Below are positions 43,661 through 52,396 of a stretch of 64,000 bases of DNA, one piece after another. The notes beneath the pieces are model-generated. The model was not told the DNA's origin. It made no database searches and worked only from the letters and a program-made list of their open reading frames with translations. The stretch spans positions 1-64,000 of the forward strand of contig BLLL01000003.1 of assembly GCA_013374015.1 (NCBI GenBank). Reading direction: 5' to 3'. The position numbers and the translations under genes are program-made. Each line of letters opens with the position of its first letter. The first letter of the stretch is position 1. This stretch comes from Candidatus Desulfovibrio kirbyi. GTDB lineage: Bacteria; Desulfobacterota; Desulfovibrionia; Desulfovibrionales; Desulfovibrionaceae.

Positions 43661-45649
43661 TTAGTCAGGTATGATCTGGTAATAGGGTTTTTTGAATATG
43701 GTGGTTTTGCCGGTTGCCGGATCAAACTTTGAGTTCACAAAGCATTTCCACTTGTTGTCTTCAAGACCCATGAAGTCCGCGCGATAGTAAAAGCCGGGGT
43801 AGCGGGATTCTTCACGGAAGGAAATGTGCTGCATGTGCAGACGCACTGTCCAGAGGCGGTGGAAATTCTCCCAGCAACGCAGTAGTTCGTGCAAGTCGCG
43901 GGCGGCCAGATGCGCGGAGTCTTCTTCCATCATTTGCAGCAGGTTAAAGCCTGTATCCAGCAACGCCTTGGAAGTGGTGTAGTAGGTGCTCACGCCGCCG
44001 CCGTATTCGTCAGTGCATTTGACAAGGCGCATCATGAAGTTCTTGGGCGAAACAAAGTTTGGGTTGACCACAGGATCCGTGGAAGCCGCCTTGCCGTTTA
44101 TATAATTGTAATACGGCGCGTAGATCGCTTTTTTGAGAGCATCGGCGGTTTCCTTGATTTCAGGCTTGAAGTCCTTGTGGTCAAGGCACCAACGCACCAT
44201 CTGCTTGCCGGCGATACGGCCTTCGGCGTGCGAACCCGAGGAGAACTTGTGGCCGGAGGCGCCCACACCGTCCGCGCAGGTAAACAGGCCTTCAACAGTG
44301 GTCATGCGGTTATAAATTTTGCCGTTGGCGGCTTTGATCTTGTAATCGGCGGGCACCCAGTCTTCGTCCGGACCGGAAACCCAGATGCCGCAACAGCCGG
44401 AATGCGAACCGAGCAGATAGGGTTCAGTGGGCATGATTTCCGAGCCGCGTTCTTCAGGCTGGGTATTTGTGGATGCCCAGAGGTTCGCCTGACCGACGCA
44501 CATGTCGAGAAAATCTTCCCAGGCTTCGGATTCCAGCTCTCTTTGCTGTTCTTCGTTCAGCGTGGCAAAGGTGTTCTGAAGGGCTGATTTTGTGTCCATG
44601 CAGATGGGGCCGCGCCCTTCGCGCATTTCACGCAACATCATGTGGTTGCGCAGACAGGTAGGGATAACGTGCCCCTTGGCATAGCCACGTTCTTCATAGG
44701 GTCTGAGCATGGCCGCATTGGTGGCGCAGTAGTCTTCACCCTTGCAGTTTGTGGCTTTGGCCTTGAAAAGCAGAAACCACGCACCGACCGGGCCATAGCC
44801 ATCCTTGAAGCGGGCGGGCACGAAACGGTTTTCCATCATGGTCATTTCAGCGCCGACCTGTGAGCACATGGTGTAAGTAGAACCGGCGTTCCACACAGGA
44901 TACCAGGCGCGTCCCATACCTTCGCCGGTGGAGCGGGGGCGGTACACGTTTACCGCGCCGCCGGCAGCCACCATGATGGCGTTGGCCTTGAAGATATGCA
45001 CTTCATTGGCGCGCAGGTTAAAGCCCACGGCACCCGCGATGCGGTTGGTAGTATTTTTGTCAAGCAGCAATTTCACAATAAAGATGCGTTCCATGATGCG
45101 GTCTTCGCCAAGCGCGTTTTTGGCGGCTTCAGCCACAATGCACTTGTAGGATTCGCCGTTGATCATGATCTGCCAGCGGCCGGAACGGACAGGGTCGTCT
45201 CCCTTGCGCAGGGATTTGCCCTTGGCCTTTGCATCGGCGCCGTTCAGATTGTGGCCGTTCTCACCCTTGATCCAGCAGGGCAGACCCCAGTCTTCAAACA
45301 GATGCACGGAATCATCCACATGACGGCCCACGTCAAAAATCAGGTCTTCACGCACAATGCCCATAAGATCGGTGCGCACCATGCGGACATAGTCATCGGC
45401 CTTGTTTTTGCCGAGGTAGGTATTGATGGCCGAAAGCCCTTGGGCCACGGCACCGGAACGTTCCAGCGCGGCTTTGTCGCACAGCATGATTTTCAGACCG
45501 TGTTTGTCGCCCCAGCGCACGGCTTCGTAGGCTGTGCCGCAGGAACCCATGCCGCCGCCGACAATCAGCAGATCCACCTGATGCTCTTTGACTTCCGGTT
45601 CGGCAATGGCAACACCCTTATTAATTTCCTTGGAAGGAATCATAGGCAT
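43661..45649 (-). CDS. aprA: Adenylylsulfate (APS) reductase alpha subunit
   Basis: This 662-aa FAD flavoprotein reduces APS to sulfite and AMP, the core step of dissimilatory sulfate reduction. Seen: FAD loop DLLIVGGGMGSCGTAYEA, MVAAGGAVNVYRPRS, and catalytic/substrate region elements such as NRFVPARFKDGYGPVGAW and HPVVNPN-like residues. The length equals that of Desulfovibrio AprA. It lies 28 nt after aprB, with AAGGAG upstream, and ends at a strong terminator. Confidence 0.97.
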   Translation of the reverse strand: MPMIPSKEINKGVAIAEPEVKEHQVDLLIVGGGMGSCGTAYEAVRWGDKHGLKIMLCDKAALERSGAVAQGLSAINTYLGKNKADDYVRMVRTDLMGIVREDLIFDVGRHVDDSVHLFEDWGLPCWIKGENGHNLNGADAKAKGKSLRKGDDPVRSGRWQIMINGESYKCIVAEAAKNALGEDRIMERIFIVKLLLDKNTTNRIAGAVGFNLRANEVHIFKANAIMVAAGGAVNVYRPRSTGEGMGRAWYPVWNAGSTYTMCSQVGAEMTMMENRFVPARFKDGYGPVGAWFLLFKAKATNCKGEDYCATNAAMLRPYEERGYAKGHVIPTCLRNHMMLREMREGRGPICMDTKSALQNTFATLNEEQQRELESEAWEDFLDMCVGQANLWASTNTQPEERGSEIMPTEPYLLGSHSGCCGIWVSGPDEDWVPADYKIKAANGKIYNRMTTVEGLFTCADGVGASGHKFSSGSHAEGRIAGKQMVRWCLDHKDFKPEIKETADALKKAIYAPYYNYINGKAASTDPVVNPNFVSPKNFMMRLVKCTDEYGGGVSTYYTTSKALLDTGFNLLQMMEEDSAHLAARDLHELLRCWENFHRLWTVRLHMQHISFREESRYPGFYYRADFMGLEDNKWKCFVNSKFDPATGKTTIFKKPYYQIIPD

Positions 45650-45677
45650 AATTATTTCTCCTTATAATACAAGGTGA

Positions 45678-46151
45678 TCAGCACATAAGAGTTTTGTCGG
45701 CTTCCTGCACGTCGTGCTTTTTGCTGAGGACAGTTTCAGGTTTGGCAAGCGCTTTTTCGGTGAACAGCAGTTCATCGTCAATATTTGCACCTTCAGGAGT
45801 GCCGTCGTACGGTTTGATTGACCCTTCAGGCGTGGTGCGGATGGGGAATTTGAATCGTTTCACATTGCCATTACGGAATTTGACTGTCCACATAATGGAA
45901 TCGGCGGAGCGCATGGGAATACAGGTGCCGCCCATCGGCGCGAAGTCCGCATAGGGACGGGCAGTGATCGCGCCCTGCGGGCAGATTTTAACACAAGAAT
46001 AGCATTCCCAGCAGGCGTCCGGTTCCTGATTGTAGGCCTTCATTTCCTCAGAATCAAGAATCATGAGGTCATTGGGGCAGATGTACATGCAGGCAGTCTT
46101 TTCGCCACCCTTGCAGCCGTCGCATTTGGACGGATCGACAAATGTCGGCAT
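45678..46151 (-). CDS. aprB: Adenylylsulfate reductase beta subunit
   Basis: This 157-aa electron-transfer subunit has two [4Fe-4S] motifs, CDGCKGGEKTACMYICP and CWECYSCVKICP. A C-terminal tail wraps AprA (FPIRTTPEGSIKPYDG). ATG 46151 has GGAGG six nt upstream; the longer frame to 46199 lacks support. First gene of aprBA. Confidence 0.96.
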   Translation of the reverse strand: MPTFVDPSKCDGCKGGEKTACMYICPNDLMILDSEEMKAYNQEPDACWECYSCVKICPQGAITARPYADFAPMGGTCIPMRSADSIMWTVKFRNGNVKRFKFPIRTTPEGSIKPYDGTPEGANIDDELLFTEKALAKPETVLSKKHDVQEADKTLMC

Positions 46152-46280
46152 ATGTGTCCTCCAGCTCTTAAAAATGTTGAAAAACATCGCCGCCGGCACA
46201 ACGAAATGCGGGCAGCCGAATCGTCAAACCCGGTTTCTGTCGCGCGCCGTAAAAAAACAACGGCACTGTTCTTATGCTAC

Positions 46281-46310
46281 TGAATATCAGATAAATGCTG
46301 TTCGCGTCAA
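46281..46310 (-). promoter_or_regulatory. Putative aprBA promoter
   Basis: On the minus strand, TTGACG (46310-46305), an 18-nt spacer, and TATTCA (46286-46281). This gives a leader of about 125 nt before aprB. The rest of the 46152-46434 intergenic region holds no gene; an AT-rich stretch near 46340-46360 may serve the divergent fusion gene. Confidence 0.5.
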
Positions 46311-46434
46311 GCCCTATTTGCAGAATTTGCGCTTTCTTCATAACAAAATCTGGGATAATAACAAGCAATTCTTGCCGACACGCGCAATTCGGGATAACAC
46401 AGTGCAGACATTATCAGGCAGACAAGGACATACC

Positions 46435-48099
46435 ATGAATGACGCTCAAAATACGCGACCGCGCCGCCTGCTTCGCGATGTTGTTTGCGATCTTGATAAA
46501 GATATCCTGAAGCTGTTGCTGCGCCGTTACAATCTTGTCAGGCGCATGTACAACACAAAAGGTTTTTTGGATCTGAAAGATGAAAAAATACTGCGCGCCT
46601 CATGGCAGACGGCTGTTGCCCGTGTGAGCAAGGACTTCCGCCTTGCCGGCAATCTTTTTGCATTACTCCAAGACATCACGTTTTTGCCACGGCCCGCGCC
46701 ATCGCCTGAGGGCAGCGGTCCGGACGGCGATGGACAGACGGACAGCGCCCGCCGCGAACACGTTTTGCGTTCGGCGTTTAATCTGGCGCCGCCGCAAAAA
46801 CCTGTACGGCTGCATATGGCCGCTCCTTTTGCCTGCCGGGCGACACGCGCATATCTTATGCTGGCGGCGGCGACAGGGCAGGCTGTGCGGATATCCCCCT
46901 GCCTGATGAACGATCCCATTGTGGATTTTGTAAAAGCGCTCAATCAGGCCGGGGCAAGTTTGACACGCGAGAACGAGGGGGTTTTCTCCAGGGAATCGGC
47001 ACCATTGGGCGTGCCGGACAAGGTGTTGCATGTCGGCGACAGTGCATGGAATTTTTTTTTACTGCTCGCGCATTATCTGGGGCGTCCGTCACGGGTCAAG
47101 TTTACGGGCGAAACTGCCCTTAAAATGACGGATTTTTCAATAACACGGTTGTTTTTGCCACTGCTTGGCGCACGTCTTGTCCCTGTTGTGCCGAAAAGTG
47201 AGGGGCTGCCCGTGCGGCTTGAGTGCTCAGGCATGTTTCCGGAGAGCGTCAGCTTGCCAGCCGATCTGCCGGCGGAATTTGCGCAGGCCCTGTTACTGGC
47301 AGCGCCGCTGTATGTAAAGCCGTTTTCAGCAGATTTTGGCCTGCATCCGCAGCGGGACGGGATTTTTGCGCGTACGCTGCCCCTGCTGTCTTTCCTGGGG
47401 GCCCGGCATAGGGTAGACGGGGCGACCGTACATATCACGCCTGGCCCGCTGTCTCTGCCCGCGCAGCCCGATCTGCCACTTGAGCCGGAATTGGCCAATT
47501 TTTTTCTGGCGTTGCCCTTGGCGCTCGGCGGAGAGGCGCGTCTTGCCGGCTTCTGGCCTCATTGGTCAGGCGCTGATTCGGGAGTACGGATACTTCAGGG
47601 CATTGGTCTTGAACTGCGCGAAGAAAATGGGGAAGTACGCGCCAAGGCTGTCACGCCGTTGCGTGCCGCCTGTCTGTCAACCCTGCCTGCTGACCTGCCG
47701 CCGGAATGGTTCCCTCTGCCCGCGGCGCTGGCTGCATGCGCCGCGTTGCGCGGAGGAGAGGCTCTGCTGCCGAAACTGTTTTGTTACAATGAGGAAGTGG
47801 ACGGGTTTTTGCGCGCTCTGGGACTGGAGATGGCTGTGGACGGCCATGTGTTCAAGGCGGAGAGTTGTGAGCACACCGTGTGGAACGCGCCCACACCTGT
47901 CTGGGCGCTGGCGTTTGCCCTCGCCGCCTGCGCAAAACCGCATCGTAAGCTGGGCAACCCCGGCTGCGTTACCGAACTGTACCCGGCCTTCTGGTCTTTA
48001 TACAATGCCTTGCCGGATCCCGCGGAAAAAGTCGTGCGTGAGGAAAAGTCGCGCGAGTCCGCGATCAAACCGGTAAAGCGTCGGATAAAGGCGAAATAA
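46435..48099 (+). CDS. Chorismate-mutase/EPSP-synthase-like fusion lacking canonical motifs
   Basis: This 554-aa protein has an N-terminal type-II chorismate-mutase-like helical domain (residues about 8-85, DVVCDLDKDILKLLLRRYNL). A 30-residue linker and an EPSP-synthase-like two-domain fold (about 120-535, PAEFAQALLLAAPLYVK) follow. The EPSP catalytic signatures are absent: the SKS.SNR loop reads FACRATRAYLML, GNSGT.MR reads GDSAWNFF, and DHR is lost near the C-terminus. It may be a pseudoenzyme or a divergent AroA. ATG 46435 follows AAGGA. A truncated MFS gene follows after 8 nt. Confidence 0.7.
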   Translation: MNDAQNTRPRRLLRDVVCDLDKDILKLLLRRYNLVRRMYNTKGFLDLKDEKILRASWQTAVARVSKDFRLAGNLFALLQDITFLPRPAPSPEGSGPDGDGQTDSARREHVLRSAFNLAPPQKPVRLHMAAPFACRATRAYLMLAAATGQAVRISPCLMNDPIVDFVKALNQAGASLTRENEGVFSRESAPLGVPDKVLHVGDSAWNFFLLLAHYLGRPSRVKFTGETALKMTDFSITRLFLPLLGARLVPVVPKSEGLPVRLECSGMFPESVSLPADLPAEFAQALLLAAPLYVKPFSADFGLHPQRDGIFARTLPLLSFLGARHRVDGATVHITPGPLSLPAQPDLPLEPELANFFLALPLALGGEARLAGFWPHWSGADSGVRILQGIGLELREENGEVRAKAVTPLRAACLSTLPADLPPEWFPLPAALAACAALRGGEALLPKLFCYNEEVDGFLRALGLEMAVDGHVFKAESCEHTVWNAPTPVWALAFALAACAKPHRKLGNPGCVTELYPAFWSLYNALPDPAEKVVREEKSRESAIKPVKRRIKAK

Positions 48100-48107
48100 A
48101 AATCGTC

Positions 48108-48491
48108 ATGAATTTGAACAGGCATCCTGATATCGTTAGGCGTCCCATATTCCGCTATCTGATTCTGCTCACCTTCACGTGCGCAACGGCACAGTGGGGT
48201 TGGATGTCGCTGTATACTAACTTCGCAGTGGACGTAGTGCATACCACCGGTCAGCAAACAGGTATCATTCACGCACTGCGTGAAGTGCCGGGTCTGTTGT
48301 CTGTGGGGATCATTTTTTGCCTGCTGTTCGTGAGCGAACACCGGCTTATTTCCCTCTCCGTGCTCTGCTGCGGAATTGGCACGCTGTTGACGGGGCTTTC
48401 CCCATCTTTTTACGGGTTGATTATTACCGCCATGATCATGTCTTTTGGGTTTCATTTCCTATACGCTAAGTCTGTTGACAGTTACGACTAA
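48108..48491 (+). pseudogene. MFS transporter truncated at the island boundary
   Basis: The first 115 or so residues are a normal major-facilitator start: an N-terminal RHPDIVRRPIFRYLILL, three to four hydrophobic helices, and RLISLSVLCCGIGTLLTG. The frame then ends abruptly (FHFLYAKSVDSYD). The remaining eight or nine helices are missing and an AT-rich island begins. The ATG lies 8 nt after the upstream fusion gene, so the intact transporter was once part of that operon. Confidence 0.75.
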
Positions 48492-48686
48492 GAAAGTGGC
48501 GCGGCCCTGGGGGGGGGATAACGGAGGCGCACGAAATAGGGTCGTGGAGAACCTGCACGCCCAAGCAAAAGCACTTGCTAGAACAGGCGCCTTCGGTATA
48601 TACTATAATATTCGTTGGCGTGCTTACTTGTGTGGTACGCGCATAGACCTTTGCTTATTTCAGCATGTTTAAGAGGGTGGTGTGAT

Positions 48687-49163
48687 ATGTCTCATAATAT
48701 TCACTATATATGTGATTATATAATTTCGAGTTGTGCCGAAATTGATGTTTATCTCGACCTCCTTAAACTTCAAAAACTTCTATATTATTGCCAAGCATGG
48801 AATCTAGCCTATTGTCGGGAGAGGCTTTTTGAGGGAGAGTTTCAAGCATGGATTCACGGCCCTGTGTCAAGAGAAATTTACGATAGGTTTATAACTAGAG
48901 GAATGTATTCTCAGATCACCACTGCTGATATACGAACTTTTTGTGAAGAAGAAAGCATTACCTCCGAAGATGCCTCCCTCATTTCTGCTGTTCTTCATAC
49001 ATATGGGCAATATACAGGGGATCAGCTTGAGTATCTAACTCATTCGGAGGATCCGTGGATAAACGCACGGGGAGAATGCCTCGCTTTTCAAAGATGTGAA
49101 AATATAATTTCAGATCGTGATATGCAGAATTACTACAGTCAACGAGTTCAGAATAATGCATAA
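48687..49163 (+). CDS. Panacea-domain (DUF4065) antitoxin-like protein
   Basis: This 158-aa Panacea protein has the typical core LDLLKLQKLLYYCQAWNLAY and FQAWIHGPVSREIYDRF, then a helical C-terminus with VLHTYGQYTGDQLEYLTH. Panacea domains are antitoxins or adaptor proteins (SocA-like) that neutralise diverse toxins. It has an AAGAGGGTGG ribosome site, lower GC than the flanks, and overlaps the next gene by 8 nt, as expected for a toxin-antitoxin pair. Confidence 0.85.
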   Translation: MSHNIHYICDYIISSCAEIDVYLDLLKLQKLLYYCQAWNLAYCRERLFEGEFQAWIHGPVSREIYDRFITRGMYSQITTADIRTFCEEESITSEDASLISAVLHTYGQYTGDQLEYLTHSEDPWINARGECLAFQRCENIISDRDMQNYYSQRVQNNA

Positions 49164-49911
49164 TAATTTCAAAATTCTAACCGACGTTAGTCCCCCTTGC
49201 TATGCGCCCACAACCCACAAACCCCCTGTGCCAAAACTCTTTAGTTTTGGTTTCACGCATTGGCGCCAAGCTAAAAATTTTGGACTTTCTTCCGCTAAAA
49301 AAAATTGGTTTATATCTCTCTTACAACGCATGAAAGAAATGGGAAAGGAATCAATCCAAGACGTTTTCTCTGGTAAGAAAGGGATTCGCGCTCACAAAAT
49401 TTCGTGGGACAAAGCAGGGACAACAATGAAACAGAAATCTTTCTGCACAAAGGACTGGTTGGGCGAGGAGTTCTTTAAAGAGAACGAACTATACCAATTT
49501 CATATTTCTAAGGGGGAAGGCAGAGTTATTGGTTTTGTGGATGCCAACATTGTTTTTCAAATCGTCTTACTTGATCGTGACCATAACGCGCAACCCAGTA
49601 AGTTCAACAATTATAAAGTGGTCAAGAATGCAGAAGATGACTCAGAATACAATATCCTTCTTAAGGAATGTTGCAAAATTGTAGCGGCGTGTTATGGAAA
49701 AAACTGCGAGAACAACAAAAAATTTGATAGATTGCGAGAATGTAGTCTTCCTAAAATAGATGACAAGGCATCAATTTTAATTAACATTTCTGAGTGTATG
49801 CTCAAAAAAATTTATAAGGTATGTGGAGAGAAAAAGCTTTCTGTTGAAGATGTGTTTGAATTAGGATTAGATTCAATCAAAGACATAACACCCAAAGAAA
49901 GCAATGAATGA
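49156..49911 (+). CDS. Putative toxin partner of the Panacea protein
   Basis: This 251-aa protein starts inside the Panacea gene (ATG 49156). An N-terminal basic region (FSFGFTHWRQAKNFGLSSAK) precedes YQFHISKGEGRVIGFVDANI and FQIVLLDRDHNAQPSK, an arrangement of strands and a DRDHN motif seen in RelE/HigB-like toxin folds. A lysine-rich C-terminal helix follows. The coding is intact. Family assignment is tentative and rests on the linkage and strand pattern. Confidence 0.6.
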   Translation: MHNNFKILTDVSPPCYAPTTHKPPVPKLFSFGFTHWRQAKNFGLSSAKKNWFISLLQRMKEMGKESIQDVFSGKKGIRAHKISWDKAGTTMKQKSFCTKDWLGEEFFKENELYQFHISKGEGRVIGFVDANIVFQIVLLDRDHNAQPSKFNNYKVVKNAEDDSEYNILLKECCKIVAACYGKNCENNKKFDRLRECSLPKIDDKASILINISECMLKKIYKVCGEKKLSVEDVFELGLDSIKDITPKESNE

Positions 49912-50027
49912 TGGTAAGAACCCCGCTGCTGTCGCTTTGACGGTAAAAAAATGGCAAGGCTAGGGTAGAAAAGTTGACGCCTGAACAGCGGAAAGAAATA
50001 GTGCTAAAAGCTGCAAAGGCGAGATGA
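49904..50027 (+). pseudogene. Frameshifted remnant of a small KGGKAR-type protein
   Basis: ATG 49904 reads MNDGKNPAAVALTVKKWQG and stops at 49963. A shifted frame continues VEKLTPEQRKEIVLKAAKAR to a stop at 50027. Together they match the small basic proteins common on mobile elements (KNPAAVALG..GG.AR..KLTPEQR..IA.KAA.AR). An internal deletion removed the middle. Confidence 0.5.
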
Positions 50028-50043
50028 GTGTGAGAGTGATAGT

Positions 50044-51604
50044 ATGAAAAATAAACTGTATTATGGTGACAATATTGATATATTGCGGAAGTCTGTCAAG
50101 GATGAATCTGTAGATTTGTGTTATATTGATCCGCCGTTCAACTCAAAGCGCAACTATAACAAAATTTATAATAACATAGGTAAAGACGATAAAGCGCAGT
50201 CAATCGCCTTTGTGGATACATGGGAATGGAATACAGCGGCGGAAGCGGGTTTGCAGGAAATAATGACAAACAGTCGGGGAATTTTACCCGCACAGGCGAT
50301 TACCTTTACCGTAGGCTTGCAAAAAATGTTGAGCAAGGGAAGCCTGCTTGCCTATCTTGTAAGTATGACACTCCGCATAGCGGAAATTCACCGCGTATTG
50401 AAGCCAACAGGCAGCTTTTATTTGCATTGCGACCCTACGGCAAGCCACTATCTAAAACTTGTCCTTGATTCCATCTTCTGCTCACAGGGAGGAGATTTCA
50501 TAAATGAAATTGTGTGGTGCTATGGAATTGGTGGCAGAGTTTCAAAGCGTGCGTATGGAAGACGACACGACACGTTGTTTTTTTATACAAAATCAGATAG
50601 TTATACGTTTAATTACGATGATATTCTGGATGAATGGAGCGAAATGGGGAAAGCAAAATTCAAATATGAAGATGAAAAAGGTCGCTATCGTCTTATTGGG
50701 CGTTTCCTCAAAGATAGCCCAATTAAAGGGCATAGGGATGTAAGTTCCAAATGGGAGATTAATCATCCTGAGCTTGTTCAACGATATTATATGAAGGCCG
50801 GAAAATCTCAGGTAGATTGGTGGAATATCCCGCCAATTAATCAAGTAGCCAAAGAACGCCTCGGCTACCCAACACAAAAACCAGAAGCTTTACTTGAACG
50901 TATAATCAAAGCCTCCAGCAATGAGGGGCATGTCGTGCTTGATGCTTTCTGCGGTTGCGGGACTACGGTTGCTGTCGCGCAAAAATTAAAACGTCAGTGG
51001 ATAGGGGTTGACATTACATACCAAAGCATTTCCCTTATTCTGAAAAGACTTACGGATACCAACGGGCCGGATATTATCAAAGACATTACCGTGTCCGGCG
51101 TACCTGTGGACAGAGAAAGCGCGATAGCCCTAGCTAACAGGACGGATGACAAGACACGTAAGGAATTTGAAAAGTGGGCTGTCCTTACCTATTCAAATAC
51201 CAGAGCACTTATTAATGAAAAAAGAGGTGGCGATGGCGGTATTGACGGACGCGTCTATATTCTAGATTCATTCGGGCAATGAATATCGGGAAATCCTTTT
51301 TTCTGTAAAGTCAAACAAGGTTGTGAATCCAGGGATGGTTAGAGATTTGCGTGGCACAGTAGAACGCGAAAACGCGGCGGCGGGAATTTTCATAACCTTG
51401 AACCCGCCGACAAAGGAAATGATTAAAGAAGCTGTAGCAGCTGGAACATATAAAAACGAGATTTTGGGGAAACCTATAGAACGAATCAAAATTATAACCA
51501 TTGATGAAATACTTGCGGGTGAACGGCTGACGATGCCGCTTGTTGTCGATGTAGTAAAAAAGGCGAAAGGCCTTGCGGGAGAACAATTGAATCTCCCAAT
51601 TTGA
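50044..51604 (+). pseudogene. DNA methyltransferase fused to Mrr-like endonuclease domain, frameshifted near 51271
   Basis: Residues 1-412 form a complete beta-class N6/N4 methyltransferase, with motif IV DPPF in CYIDPPFNSKRNYN and the SAM motif LDAFCGCGTTVAVAQ. The frame ends at 51282. The C-terminal restriction domain continues in the next frame from SGNEYREILFSVKSNKVV to 51604. Its catalytic motif is split by the shift (GGDGGIDG in one frame, FSVK in the other). One extra T in GATTCATTCGGG at 51271 explains it. The intact product would be about 519 aa. The methyltransferase part may still be functional; low GC supports acquisition by transfer. Confidence 0.85.
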
Positions 51605-52396
51605 CGATTTTTATTAAACATTTTGCGTCTTTTGCGTTGTAGCATGTGTCACATGTTTCTAAAGTCATGGCATTTCCCTTTTTTGTTATAGGATTTTAAT
51701 CAGTGTTTTCTCGCTGTATGCACCCACCCGGTAATGACGCTTTAGGCCCACAGGTAGCGAGCATTTATCCTTTGTCGCAATTCTGTGCCCATTCGCTTTA
51801 CACTTACCTACCCACCATGGAAAAGCAGTTTCTCAATTCCAACATGTGCAACAGCGTGACGGAACAATCAGACCGTATTCTTTTTCGCCCGGGCTAGTGA
51901 TAGGGGGCAGTAAGACGGCTTTGTCTGAATCCGCCCTCTTCAGGAAATCCTCCGCATATTTGAGAGTATTAACAAAAGGATGTTGCGGTTATCTTTCCCT
52001 TACCCCATTGACGTGAAATCGTGCAAATAAAGCCATTGTCAGGGCTACCATGTGCATAGATTTTGATACGACAATAGACGTGCGTTTGAATCTGGCGAAC
52101 AAATGCCGTTGGCGACAGGTGTTTCGTTCATTACTACCAGTCCCGTTTTTCCCTGTAACCAGTTGCTCCTCTGGAATAACCAAAGGGTAGACCTTCCAAT
52201 TGTCCGCGCATTAGCACCAAATTAAGACTGTTGCAAATTAATTTATATAACATTCTGAGCTACAAAAAAATCTGCCAAGCCTAACTTGCCCATCTCACGT
52301 TCCATCGTCCGCCTCCATCGGCAACACAAGATGGTCGCGCACTCAGACGATATCGTCATAAGTAAGTCTATAAAGTTCTCGTAACTTAGGGAAACG
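51605..52396. other. Gene-poor decayed tract closing the accessory island
   Basis: About 790 bp of AT-rich sequence with no supportable intact gene. The only recognisable piece is an IS1-like transposase remnant at 51989-52183 on the minus strand. No clear direct repeats or attachment site were seen by eye. Confidence 0.5.
51989..52183 (-). mobile_element. IS1-family transposase C-terminal remnant
   Basis: A 64-aa minus-strand frame reads IPEEQLVTGKNGTGSNERN, then RFKRTSIVVSKSMHMVALTM. The spacing of ER-N, a basic R.KR segment and VSKS matches the end of IS1-type DDE transposases (ER.N...R....RL.RKT..FSKS). The N-terminus, catalytic DD and terminal repeats are not found, so it is a dead fragment. 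Confidence 0.5.

Noticed and set aside
44996-45667. 223-aa plus-strand ORF antisense to aprA
   Set aside because: Histidine/glycine-rich shadow without motifs; aprA coding is conclusive.
51703-51897. 64-aa ORF in the decayed island tract
   Set aside because: No motif, no ribosome site, composition like non-coding sequence.
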